From positions 124,001-188,000 of the forward strand of contig NZ_JABDSR010000001.1 in NCBI RefSeq assembly GCF_012976305.1: a stretch of 64,000 nt of DNA, given 5' to 3'. Source of the stretch: Peptoniphilus faecalis. GTDB lineage: Bacteria; Bacillota; Clostridia; Tissierellales; Peptoniphilaceae. The position numbers were made by a program, and so were the translations under genes. The notes under the pieces are model-generated. The model saw only the letters and a program-made list of their open reading frames with translations, searched no databases and was not told where the DNA came from. Below are positions 8,635 to 16,332 of the stretch, piece by piece. The number at the start of each line of letters is the position of its first letter. The first letter of the stretch is position 1.

Positions 8635-10702
8635 CTCTCCTATAATCACAAGTATTATTGCTACACTTGATTATCTTTTTACCTCTAGATTCCATCTCTG
8701 TCAAAATACTATTGCATTTTGGGCATCTTTCGTTTATAGGTTTATTCCAAGATACGAATTCGCACTTAGGATATTGGTCACATCCGTAAAAAATTCTTCC
8801 CTTTTTACTTCTTTTAACTACAATTTCTCCCTTACCACATTCTGGACATTTAACTCCAATTTTTTCTACAAGTGACTTAGTATTTCTGCATTCTGGAAAA
8901 CCTGGACAAGCCAAAAATTTTCCATATCTCCCCATCTTGATAACCATGTTTCGTCCGCATTTTTCGCAAATCTCATCAGATACTTCATCTTCTATTTCAA
9001 CTTTTTCTATATTTTCATAAGCTTTGTCTAAATCCTTTTTCAAGTCATCATAAAAGGATCTAACTAACTCTTTCCATTGTTTTTTCCCCGCAGCAATTTC
9101 GTCTAATTCAAATTCCATTTCAGCAGTAAATTTTTTATCTACTAAATTTTTGAAATTTTCAACTAAAATTTCATTTACTGTTTGTCCCAATTCTGTTGGT
9201 ACAAATTTTTTCTCTTCAAGAACTACATAGTATCTACTTTGGAGAGTTGAAATAGTAGGTGAATAAGTTGAAGGTCTCCCTATTCCCAATGCTTCAAGTT
9301 CTTTTATTAATGATGCCTCATTGTATCTTGGAGGTGGGCTTGTAAAATGCTGTTCTTTGTTTATCTCTTTTAATTTTAAGATTTGTCCCTCTTTAAGTGA
9401 TGGAAGTTCTGCGTTTTTTTCATTTGAATAGTTATAAACTCTTAAAAAACCATCAAAAGATAAAATTGAACCTGCAACTCTAAACAATTGAGAGTTTGAA
9501 AGAATATCTACGGAAACAGTGTCATAAATCGCATTTGACATTAGTGATGCTACAAACCTACTCCATATTAATGAATATAATTTAAATTCATCCTTTGATA
9601 GAGAATCCTTAATTGAATATGGTGTTTTTGTTACATCTGTAGGTCTAATACACTCGTGGGCATCTTGAACATTTTCATTTTTCTTTTTACTTGGTGCATG
9701 CTTTTTTCCTAAATATTCTTTTCCATAATTTTTTTCTATAAAATTAAGGCAAGCATTTTGTGCTTCAACAGAAATTCTCGTAGAGTCTGTTCTCATATAA
9801 GTTATAAGGCCTACTGAACCTTCCTTTGGAAGTTTTATTCCTTCATAAAGTCTTTGAGCTACCATCATAGTTTTTTTTGTTGAAAAATTTATTCTCCTTG
9901 AACTGTCTTGTTGCATAGTTGAAGTTGTGAAAGGATTTGGAGCCTTTCTTACTCTCTTTCCTTTTTTTACAGAATCAACAATAAAATTTTCCTCATCAAT
10001 ATTTTTAAGTACTCTATTTGCATCATCTTCTGACTTTAATTCGACTTTTTTAGCTTTTCCACTTTCTTTTATTCCATAATAATCCGCTAAAAGTTTTCTT
10101 CTTCCAACTCTCAAATCTGCTTGAATAGTCCAATACTCTTCAGGAATAAAATTATTTATCTCCTCTTCTCTGTCACATATTAGTTTTAAAACTGCAGATT
10201 GAACTCTGCCAGCAGAAAGACCAGCCTTTACTTTTTTCCACAATAATGGAGATATTTGATAACCTGCAAGCCTATCTAATTCACGTCTTGCCTGCTGAGC
10301 ATCCACAAGATTCATGTCAATTGCTCTTGGATTCTTAATTTCTCTTTTTACTGTATCCTTAGTTATTTCGTTAAAGGTAACTCTATTCTTATCATCTGGA
10401 TCCATTTCCAAAATATGTGAAAGGTGCCAAGAAATTGCTTCTCCCTCTCTATCGGGGTCGGTTGCAAGAATTATTTTATCAGCCTTTTTAGCTTCAGATT
10501 TAATTTCCTTAATAAGAGGCCCCTTGCCATATATGTTCATATACTGTGGTTCAAAATTTTTTTCTATATCAATACCTAGTTTTGATTTTGGTAAATCTCT
10601 AACATGACCAACTGATGCAATTACTTTGTAATTTGAGCCAAGCATCTTTTTTATTGTCTTCGCCTTAGTTGGCGACTCTACAATTACTAGATTTTTTGCC
10701 AA
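8621..10702 (-). CDS. topA: DNA topoisomerase I
   Basis: Type IA topoisomerase that relaxes negative supercoils. At 693 aa it has an N-terminal Toprim domain (LVIVESPTKAKTI, then DPDREGE at 82-88) and the active-site Tyr302 in LITYMRTDSTRIS. Three C-terminal four-cysteine zinc modules start near residues 585, 625 and 665 (CEKCG..CPGFPEC, CPECG..CDQYPKC, CPKCN..CSNNTC). It follows dprA by 25 bp, the order dprA-topA being common in Firmicutes, and overlaps the following pilus ATPase gene, which is not common. Confidence 0.98.
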   Translation of the reverse strand: MAKNLVIVESPTKAKTIKKMLGSNYKVIASVGHVRDLPKSKLGIDIEKNFEPQYMNIYGKGPLIKEIKSEAKKADKIILATDPDREGEAISWHLSHILEMDPDDKNRVTFNEITKDTVKREIKNPRAIDMNLVDAQQARRELDRLAGYQISPLLWKKVKAGLSAGRVQSAVLKLICDREEEINNFIPEEYWTIQADLRVGRRKLLADYYGIKESGKAKKVELKSEDDANRVLKNIDEENFIVDSVKKGKRVRKAPNPFTTSTMQQDSSRRINFSTKKTMMVAQRLYEGIKLPKEGSVGLITYMRTDSTRISVEAQNACLNFIEKNYGKEYLGKKHAPSKKKNENVQDAHECIRPTDVTKTPYSIKDSLSKDEFKLYSLIWSRFVASLMSNAIYDTVSVDILSNSQLFRVAGSILSFDGFLRVYNYSNEKNAELPSLKEGQILKLKEINKEQHFTSPPPRYNEASLIKELEALGIGRPSTYSPTISTLQSRYYVVLEEKKFVPTELGQTVNEILVENFKNLVDKKFTAEMEFELDEIAAGKKQWKELVRSFYDDLKKDLDKAYENIEKVEIEDEVSDEICEKCGRNMVIKMGRYGKFLACPGFPECRNTKSLVEKIGVKCPECGKGEIVVKRSKKGRIFYGCDQYPKCEFVSWNKPINERCPKCNSILTEMESRGKKIIKCSNNTCDYRRDESE

Positions 10703-10727
10703 AATACCATCTCCCTCTTCCTAAAAT

Positions 10728-11807
10728 CTATTTTAAAATTTGAAACTCATTCATAGAAATTTTTTCTATAATTCCTCTGAGTTCTAATTTTGTCAATATC
10801 TTGTTTATATAAAATACCTCATTCCTTAAATTATTGCAAATATCGTTAGTGTTATTTATTCCCCTTTGAATTAAATTATACACAGCTAGTTCTTCTGCAT
10901 CCATTTCAATATTTTCTTCATAAACCTTGTTTTTATTTAAATTTGGATAATAATCTAAAATATCCTCTACCTCAACTAAAGGAATTGCACCGTCTCGAAT
11001 TAACTTATTTGTTCCAACAGAATAAATTGAAGTAATATTTCCCGGAACTGCAAAAACTTCTTTTCCTTGTTCTGCAGCAAGTCTCGCAGTTATTAAGCTT
11101 CCGCTTTTATCCTTTGCCTCTACCACTACAACAGTTTTTGAAAGACCAGATATAATTCTATTTCTAATTGGAAATGTAAATTTATTCGCACTTGTTCCCA
11201 AGGCAAACTCGCTAATTATTGAACCTTTTTTTGAAATTTCTTCATATAGTTCCTTATTTGACTTTGGATAAATTACATCAATTCCCGTACCTAGAACTGC
11301 AATTGTATTTAAATTGTTTTTTAAAGCTCTTTTATGTGAAAGTGAATCAATACCATAAGCCATCCCACTTACAATTGTAAAATCATAATTACTCATACTA
11401 TCAATTATTTTATTTACAACCATATTTCCATAAGAAGAATGACTCCTTGCACCAACAAAGGCAATTGGATTATAAATCTTTAAATTTCCCTTTATATATA
11501 AAACTGAAGGTGGGTTCATTATATATCTAAGAGACTTAGGAAATTCATCATCTAAAATTGTGGTAATTTTAACTCCAATTAAGTTGATTTTCTCCTTAAC
11601 TTCATCGACAACTAAATTAAAATCTTTGGCCTTTTCCTTTAATCTGTCGAAACTTCTCTTTGACAAAACCCTTTCCTTAAAATAATCAATGGTATCAAAA
11701 TCTTCAATTGGAATATTACTGTCTATTAAATAATTTAAAATCTTTAAAGAATTTTCACTTGAGAAATTTATCTCATTTAAAAAAATTAGTAGATCTCTTC
11801 TATTCAT
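10728..11807 (-). CDS. dprA: DNA-processing protein DprA (competence single-strand binding/RecA loader)
   Basis: Binds incoming single-stranded DNA during transformation and loads RecA. The Rossmann-like core shows IAFVGARSHSSYGN, SGMAYGIDSLSHKRAL, AVLGTGIDVIYP, NRIISGLSKTVVVVEA and SGSLITARLAAEQGKEVFAV. A C-terminal winged-helix domain covers about residues 300-359. The length (359 aa) is typical. Its ATG lies directly after the yifB stop. Presence next to yifB/comM and pilus genes supports natural competence as the role of the whole cluster. Confidence 0.97.
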   Translation of the reverse strand: MNRRDLLIFLNEINFSSENSLKILNYLIDSNIPIEDFDTIDYFKERVLSKRSFDRLKEKAKDFNLVVDEVKEKINLIGVKITTILDDEFPKSLRYIMNPPSVLYIKGNLKIYNPIAFVGARSHSSYGNMVVNKIIDSMSNYDFTIVSGMAYGIDSLSHKRALKNNLNTIAVLGTGIDVIYPKSNKELYEEISKKGSIISEFALGTSANKFTFPIRNRIISGLSKTVVVVEAKDKSGSLITARLAAEQGKEVFAVPGNITSIYSVGTNKLIRDGAIPLVEVEDILDYYPNLNKNKVYEENIEMDAEELAVYNLIQRGINNTNDICNNLRNEVFYINKILTKLELRGIIEKISMNEFQILK

Positions 11808-13328
11808 CTAATTACCCCAAAACTTTTTGTCCATAGTTCGATATTGTATGCTCTCCAAAACATGATCCTCTTTAATGTTTTCACATCCATCCATGTCAGA
11901 AATAGTCCTTGAAATTTTTAAAATTTTATTATAAGTCCTTGCACTCATGCCATACTTTTTAAAAGCAAGTTCCATAATCTTTTCTGAAGTGCTATCTAAT
12001 GCACAGTATTTTTTTAATTTATCCTCAGGAATTTCTGAATTATATTTGAAAGATTCCTCTTTAAATCTATCTTTTTGAATTTCTCTAACATGTTTTACCC
12101 TTTCTCTTACAACTTCAGAGCTTTCGCCAGATCTTTCAGAAGAAATTTCTTTATATTCAACTTCAGGAACCTCTAAATGAATATCAATTCTATCAAGCAA
12201 AGGATGAGAAATTTTTGAAAGATATCTTTGAATTTCATAAGGCGAACAATTACACTCATGAGTTTTAGAATTGTGATAACCACATGGACAAGGATTTAAT
12301 GCCACAACTAGTTGAAAATCTGCTGGATATCTAACGCTGGCATTTGCACGAGATATTATTATATCCTTAGATTCCATTGGTTGACGCAAAACTTCTAAAA
12401 CCGATTTTGAAAATTCTGGCAACTCATCTAAAAACAATACTCCCTTATTTGCAAGGGAAATTTCTCCCGGCTTTGGAATTTTGCCTCCGCCAATTAATGA
12501 AACTGCTGATGCTGTGTGATGTGGCGCTCTAAAAGGTGGCTTAATTATAAGTGCATTGTCGTCTAAAAGCCCTGAGATTGAATAAATTTTTGTTACTTCT
12601 ATTGCTTCTTCAAAATCAAGTTCTGGCAAAATAGTTGGAAATCTCTTTGCTGCCATTGTTTTTCCCGATCCAGGTGAACCTAAAATTAAAATATTGGATT
12701 TTGCACAAGCAGAAATTTCAAGCGCTCTCTTTAGGCTTTCCTGTCCCTTTATGTCAGAAAAATCCACTGTATAAGAAACCTTCTCCCTAGTAAAATTTCC
12801 GACACATCTTTCAATTTTAATTTCTCCCCTTAAAAAAGAAATTACTTCTTCTAAAGTTTTTACTGGATAGATTTCAACATCGCTAACTATTACACATTCT
12901 TTTCTATTTTCATAAGGCACGATAAATTTTCTGTAGCCCTTTTCTCGCATGGAAATTACCATGGGAAGTGCTCCCTGAATTTTATTTACCTTGCCATCCA
13001 GTGCAAGTTCACCCATATATATGTAAGGACTGTAGTCGAGTTCTAAACTTTCATCGCAACTTAAAAGGCTTACCGCAATTGCAAGGTCAAGTTGTGTCCC
13101 GTCTTTTCTCAAATTAGCAGGAGCTAAATTTATTGTAATTCTCTTTTTTGGAAAGTCGTAACCAGAATTTTTTATTGCCGATTTTACTCTCTCTGTGGAT
13201 TCTTTTACTGCAGTCTCAGCAAGTCCTACTAGTATAATTTTTGGCATCCCATTTGAAAGATCAACTTCAACATCAACTGGATAGCCATTGAGTCCAGTTA
13301 ATGTACAAGTTTTTGTGCAAGAATACAT
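11808..13328 (-). CDS. YifB/ComM-family Mg-chelatase-like AAA+ ATPase
   Basis: ComM-type hexameric helicase, which in other species promotes branch migration during integration of transforming DNA. The N-terminal ChlI/Lon-like domain (about 1-170) includes TVDLSNGMPK-like and LAPANLRKDG segments. Walker A GSPGSGKT is at 217-224, Walker B at LFLDELPEF, and a Mg-chelatase C-terminal domain with CPCGYHN and CNCS follows. It is 506 aa, the usual length. First gene of the yifB-dprA-topA-pil transcript. Confidence 0.95.
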   Translation of the reverse strand: MYSCTKTCTLTGLNGYPVDVEVDLSNGMPKIILVGLAETAVKESTERVKSAIKNSGYDFPKKRITINLAPANLRKDGTQLDLAIAVSLLSCDESLELDYSPYIYMGELALDGKVNKIQGALPMVISMREKGYRKFIVPYENRKECVIVSDVEIYPVKTLEEVISFLRGEIKIERCVGNFTREKVSYTVDFSDIKGQESLKRALEISACAKSNILILGSPGSGKTMAAKRFPTILPELDFEEAIEVTKIYSISGLLDDNALIIKPPFRAPHHTASAVSLIGGGKIPKPGEISLANKGVLFLDELPEFSKSVLEVLRQPMESKDIIISRANASVRYPADFQLVVALNPCPCGYHNSKTHECNCSPYEIQRYLSKISHPLLDRIDIHLEVPEVEYKEISSERSGESSEVVRERVKHVREIQKDRFKEESFKYNSEIPEDKLKKYCALDSTSEKIMELAFKKYGMSARTYNKILKISRTISDMDGCENIKEDHVLESIQYRTMDKKFWGN

Positions 13329-13360
13329 ATTTCCTCCTATTTTATCTATTAATTAATTAT

Positions 13361-13401
13361 ATTCTACCATGTTTATGAAAATATTTTCATAATATTTTCA
13401 T
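13361..13401 (-). promoter_or_regulatory. Putative yifB promoter with phased ATATTTTCAT repeats
   Basis: On the minus strand a TAGAAT -10-like hexamer (13361-13366) lies 33 bp upstream of the yifB start codon. Just upstream are two direct copies of ATATTTTCAT (13381-13390 and 13392-13401), exactly 11 bp apart. An inverted copy overlaps the first, giving the perfect 16-bp palindrome ATGAAAATATTTTCAT (13375-13390). The repeats cover the expected -35 region, where the -35 match is poor, so an activator or repressor site is plausible. AT-richness lowers specificity. Confidence 0.4.
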
Positions 13402-13428
13402 TTTTATTGTACGCTTAAGCATGAAAAA

Positions 13429-13449
13429 ACCACCAGCTATGCTGGTGGT
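13429..13449. repeat. IS200 left-end hairpin
   Basis: Nine-base stem ACCACCAGC/GCTGGTGGT with loop TAT. In the IS200/IS605 family TnpA recognises such subterminal hairpins as single-stranded DNA. It differs from the right-end hairpin only in the stem top (CAGC versus CGGC) and the loop. Confidence 0.8.
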
Positions 13450-13479
13450 AGGAATAATAGCTTTAGCTTCAAGCAAAAA

Positions 13480-13537
13480 ACCTCCCATGATATAATGATT
13501 AATTTACAGGCAGTAGCATAATCAAAATCAGGGAGGT
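13480..13537 (+). promoter_or_regulatory. Hairpin sequestering the tnpA ribosome-binding site
   Basis: ACCTCCC at 13480-13486, extended by TGAT after one bulged A, is complementary to ATCA-GGGAGGT ending at 13537. The latter contains the tnpA Shine-Dalgarno sequence, 6 bp before the ATG at 13544. Folding of the mRNA would hide the ribosome site. Translational silencing by such a stem is known for IS200, so this fits a conserved low-activity strategy. Confidence 0.65.
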
Positions 13538-13543
13538 ATCCAA

Positions 13544-14017
13544 ATGGATAAAAATAGTTTATCACATACAACTTGGAATTGTAAGTATCATATAGTATTT
13601 GCACCGAAGTATAGAAGACAAATAATATATGGAAGATTAAAACAAGACATAGGAAAAATATTAAGAGATTTATGCGAGAGAAAAGGAATAAATATAATAG
13701 AAGCAGAATGTTGTCCAGACCACATTCATATGCTTTTGGAAATCCCACCAAAATACAGTATTTCACAAATAATGGGCTATTTAAAAGGAAAAAGCAGTTT
13801 AATAATATTTGATAGACATGCGAATTTAAAATATAAGTATGGAAATAGACATTTTTGGTGTAGAGGATATTATGTAGACACAGCGGGAAAAAATGCAAAG
13901 AAAATACAAGAATATATAAAGAATCAATTGAAAGAAGATTATATGTCAGATCAAATAGGTATGAAAGAATTTATAGACCCGTTTACGGGTGAGCAAGTGA
14001 ACAAAAGCAGAAACTAA
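13544..14017 (+). CDS. tnpA: IS200/IS605-family transposase TnpA (HUH-Y1)
   Basis: Single-strand DNA transposase of 157 aa that looks intact. The HUH metal motif is H60-I-H62 in CCPDHIHMLLEIPP. The catalytic tyrosine is probably Y124 in QEYIKNQ, with the partner Gln four residues on (Q128), as in IS608 TnpA. Other family stretches are YHIVFAPKYRR and FWCRGYYVDTAGKN. No TnpB/IscB accessory gene is present, consistent with IS200. A long minus-strand frame over this gene is a shadow. Confidence 0.96.
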   Translation: MDKNSLSHTTWNCKYHIVFAPKYRRQIIYGRLKQDIGKILRDLCERKGINIIEAECCPDHIHMLLEIPPKYSISQIMGYLKGKSSLIIFDRHANLKYKYGNRHFWCRGYYVDTAGKNAKKIQEYIKNQLKEDYMSDQIGMKEFIDPFTGEQVNKSRN

Positions 14018-14110
14018 AGTGCTTTAGCACTAGCTGTGAAAAAGGTGCACGAGAAAGAAAATTCAAAGCATGAAATGCTGCCGGTAACAGCCCCTTATAG
14101 GGGCATAACA

Positions 14111-14133
14111 AACCACCGGCTTAGCCGGTGGTT
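14111..14133. repeat. IS200 right-end hairpin
   Basis: Ten-base perfect stem AACCACCGGC/GCCGGTGGTT with loop TTA, marking the right end of the element. A smaller hairpin GCCCC-ttata-GGGGC (14090-14104) lies just inside and may stop transcription. The segment 14018-14224 holds no further gene. Confidence 0.8.
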
Positions 14134-14224
14134 ATGATTAATTATTTACCTTTTATTATTGGTTAAAGATGATGTGTTTTAAATTGACTTCTAATTAATT
14201 ATTTATTATTATTATTAAATAAAG

Positions 14225-14761
14225 GTGTTGTATTTAGATAAAATGAAAAAGTATTATCACGATTTTAAAGTAATATTATTTGCCTTTTTATTGGCACTAT
14301 TTCTCAGATTCTTTGTATTTAATGTAGTAATAGTAAATCAAACATCTATGTATCCAACTCTTCATCCAAAAGATGTAATATTATCTAGTTCTTTTTATAA
14401 ATTTAAAAAAGAATACAAAAGAGGTGATATTATAGTTTTTAAATCTAAAGATGAAAATAAGCTACTTGTCAAAAGAATTATTGGGCTTCCAAAGGATAAA
14501 ATAGAAATAATTGATGGCTCTGTTTATGTAAATGGAAATCGATTAAATGAATATTATTTAGTAGACGGTTCATATACATACTCAGATAAAGAAATTTTTT
14601 CACTTAGTGAAGACGAATTATTTGTCCTCGGGGATAATAGAACTTTAAATGGATCCTATGATTCGAGAAATTTTGGGCCTATAAAGACAGATACTGTAGT
14701 TTCTAAGCCTTTTTTTAGAATTTTTCCACTTAATTCTAAAAAATTTATTAATGGAGGTTAA
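14225..14761 (+). CDS. lepB: Signal peptidase I
   Basis: Type I signal peptidase that removes signal peptides outside the membrane. One N-terminal membrane anchor (VILFAFLLALFLRFFVFNVV) is followed by the catalytic Ser41 (NQTSMYPTL) and Lys83 (LVKRIIGLPKD), and box E LGDNRTLNGSYDSRNFG. It is 178 aa, usual for Gram-positive SipS types. The start is unclear: GTG 14225, TTG 14228 and ATG 14243 all lie near the AAAGGTG at 14221, and none has ideal spacing. A second paralogue lies at 56144. Stands alone between the IS and a terminator. Confidence 0.92.
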   Translation: MLYLDKMKKYYHDFKVILFAFLLALFLRFFVFNVVIVNQTSMYPTLHPKDVILSSSFYKFKKEYKRGDIIVFKSKDENKLLVKRIIGLPKDKIEIIDGSVYVNGNRLNEYYLVDGSYTYSDKEIFSLSEDELFVLGDNRTLNGSYDSRNFGPIKTDTVVSKPFFRIFPLNSKKFINGG

Positions 14762-14914
14762 TATGATGTAGTCAAAAATTTTATCACTTACCAATATCTG
14801 TTTTGTAATTATTAACATTTTACACAAAGTTATTTAATATAATTTTTATTTATTGTTTCCTTCAATTTTATAATTTATTAATCAAAAAAGATAATGTTAA
14901 TTCAAATATTTAAT

Positions 14915-14964
14915 AAAAAAGTGATGAGCAGAATAGAATATCTATTATGCAGCATCACTTTTTT
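14915..14964. terminator. Bidirectional terminator between lepB and the aminopeptidase gene
   Basis: AAAAAAGTGATG (14915-14926) pairs with CATCACTTTTTT (14953-14964), with further pairing inside the loop (ATAG/CTAT). T-runs follow on both strands, so it can end both the plus-strand signal peptidase transcript and the minus-strand aminopeptidase transcript. Confidence 0.8.
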
Positions 14965-14968
14965 ATTA

Positions 14969-16216
14969 TTATATTACAAAATTCCCATCCTTAAAAATTT
15001 GTACTTTTTCTCCATTTTCTTTTACACCAACTATTTCTGTCGTTTCGTCGCCAACCATAAAATCCACATGAGTTAATGAATCATTCATACCTCTTTCTTT
15101 TAATTCTTCAATTGTAAGTTTTTCACCATTTTCAATGCAGCTTGGATATGATTTGCCAAGGGCAAAATGGCAAGATGCATTTTCATCATAAAGTGTGTTG
15201 TAAAACAAAACTTTTCTCATGGAAATTGGTGTATTATGTGAAACTAGAGCAACTTCTCCAAGTCTTTTTGAACCTTGGTCTGTTTCAATTATATTTTTTA
15301 AATATTCTTTTCCACTTTTAGCATCGTAATCAATTACTTCTCCGTCTTTAAAAACTAAATAAAAGTCTTCAATTAAATTTCCATTGTAATTAAGTGGCAT
15401 TGTTGAATAAACTTTTCCATTTACTCCATCAAGTCTTGGTGCAGAAAAAACTTCTTCGCTTGGCATATTTGCAATAAATTCTTCGCCATCGCTATTTACA
15501 TCTCCAGCTCCTGCGAAAATATATCCCTTAGGAAGACAAACTTCAAGGTCAGTTCCCTTTTCTGATTTGTAAATAAGTTTTTCAAATTTATTTTCATTTA
15601 AAAATGCACTATATTTATTTAAATTATTTACATGTTCTTCAAGAGCTTTTTCTGGATCTTCTTCAAAAAGTCTCACAGAATTAAAAATTTCATACCATAA
15701 TTTTTTTACAGCTTCATCCTCACTTAAGTCAGGAAAAACTTTTGTAGCCCATGATGGAATACTTGCTCCAACAACTATCCATGACACATAATTTGCCATC
15801 ATCTTAGCTGAAAAGTCCTTTAATGCCTTTGAATTTGCAAGATTTGCTTTGAATAGTTTTTCGGAGTCAATTCCCTTAAATACATCGGGGTCAGATCCAG
15901 TTATAGAAAGATATTTTGCCTTTTTTTCCATGTAATAATTTTCTTTATCTACTTTGTGCTTTGGTATATCCGTTAAAACTTCCACGCTTTCATTTTCGTA
16001 TTTTAACTTAGAAATTATTTGATCTCTATAATCCATTACAACTTCAATTGCTCCAAGTTCGTAGGCCTTTTTTGTGCAAGTAATAGCAAAATCTCTAGCT
16101 TCTATTGGACATCTCACTACAAGTCTGTCGCCCTTTTTGATTTTTAGTCCAATCTTTAGAATTAATTCTGCATAGATTTCTATATAGTCATTGACAACAA
16201 AATTTTTATAATCCAT
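14969..16216 (-). CDS. M29-family metalloaminopeptidase (AmpS/PepS type)
   Basis: Cytoplasmic aminopeptidase releasing N-terminal residues from peptides, probably with two metal ions. It is 415 aa, the family norm. M29 features are NSDGEEFIANMPSEEVFSAP (metal-ligand Glu pair), SCHFALGKSYPSC (His ligand) and DSLTHVDFMVGDE near the C-terminus (His and Asp ligands). It begins with the ATG after AAGGAAGATAAT. It is a single-gene transcript ending at the hairpin downstream, and fits an amino-acid- or peptide-fermenting life style. Confidence 0.92.
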   Translation of the reverse strand: MDYKNFVVNDYIEIYAELILKIGLKIKKGDRLVVRCPIEARDFAITCTKKAYELGAIEVVMDYRDQIISKLKYENESVEVLTDIPKHKVDKENYYMEKKAKYLSITGSDPDVFKGIDSEKLFKANLANSKALKDFSAKMMANYVSWIVVGASIPSWATKVFPDLSEDEAVKKLWYEIFNSVRLFEEDPEKALEEHVNNLNKYSAFLNENKFEKLIYKSEKGTDLEVCLPKGYIFAGAGDVNSDGEEFIANMPSEEVFSAPRLDGVNGKVYSTMPLNYNGNLIEDFYLVFKDGEVIDYDAKSGKEYLKNIIETDQGSKRLGEVALVSHNTPISMRKVLFYNTLYDENASCHFALGKSYPSCIENGEKLTIEELKERGMNDSLTHVDFMVGDETTEIVGVKENGEKVQIFKDGNFVI

Positions 16217-16286
16217 ATTATCTTCCTTTCAATTATATATAATGTTTATTATCTAGAAAAATAATACAACAAAATATTTTTATTTG

Positions 16287-16319
16287 CAAAAAAATACTAT
16301 TGGACTTGCCAATAGTATT
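16287..16319 (-). terminator. Terminator of the carboxyltransferase gene
   Basis: On the minus strand an 11-bp perfect stem (AATACTATTGG at 16293-16303 with CCAATAGTATT at 16309-16319, loop of 5) is followed by a run of T. It lies 14 bp after the carboxyltransferase stop. Confidence 0.85.
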
Positions 16320-16332
16320 AATAGTATTTAAA

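Larger units (their letters stand above)
13425..14136. mobile_element. IS200-type (IS200/IS605 family) insertion sequence, apparently complete
   Basis: An element of about 0.7 kb encoding only TnpA, as in IS200. Subterminal imperfect palindromes mark both ends: ACCACCAGC-tat-GCTGGTGGT at 13429-13449 and AACCACCGGC-tta-GCCGGTGGTT at 14111-14133. There are no terminal inverted repeats or obvious target duplication, as expected for this single-strand transposing family. Exact ends are uncertain by about 10 bp on each side. It separates the yifB promoter from a signal peptidase gene. Confidence 0.85.

Noticed and set aside
13437-13898. Long minus-strand frame (153 codons) across the IS200 region
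   Set aside because: It is the shadow of tnpA, with low-complexity hydrophobic content and no ribosome site; the plus-strand frame has the full HUH transposase signature.
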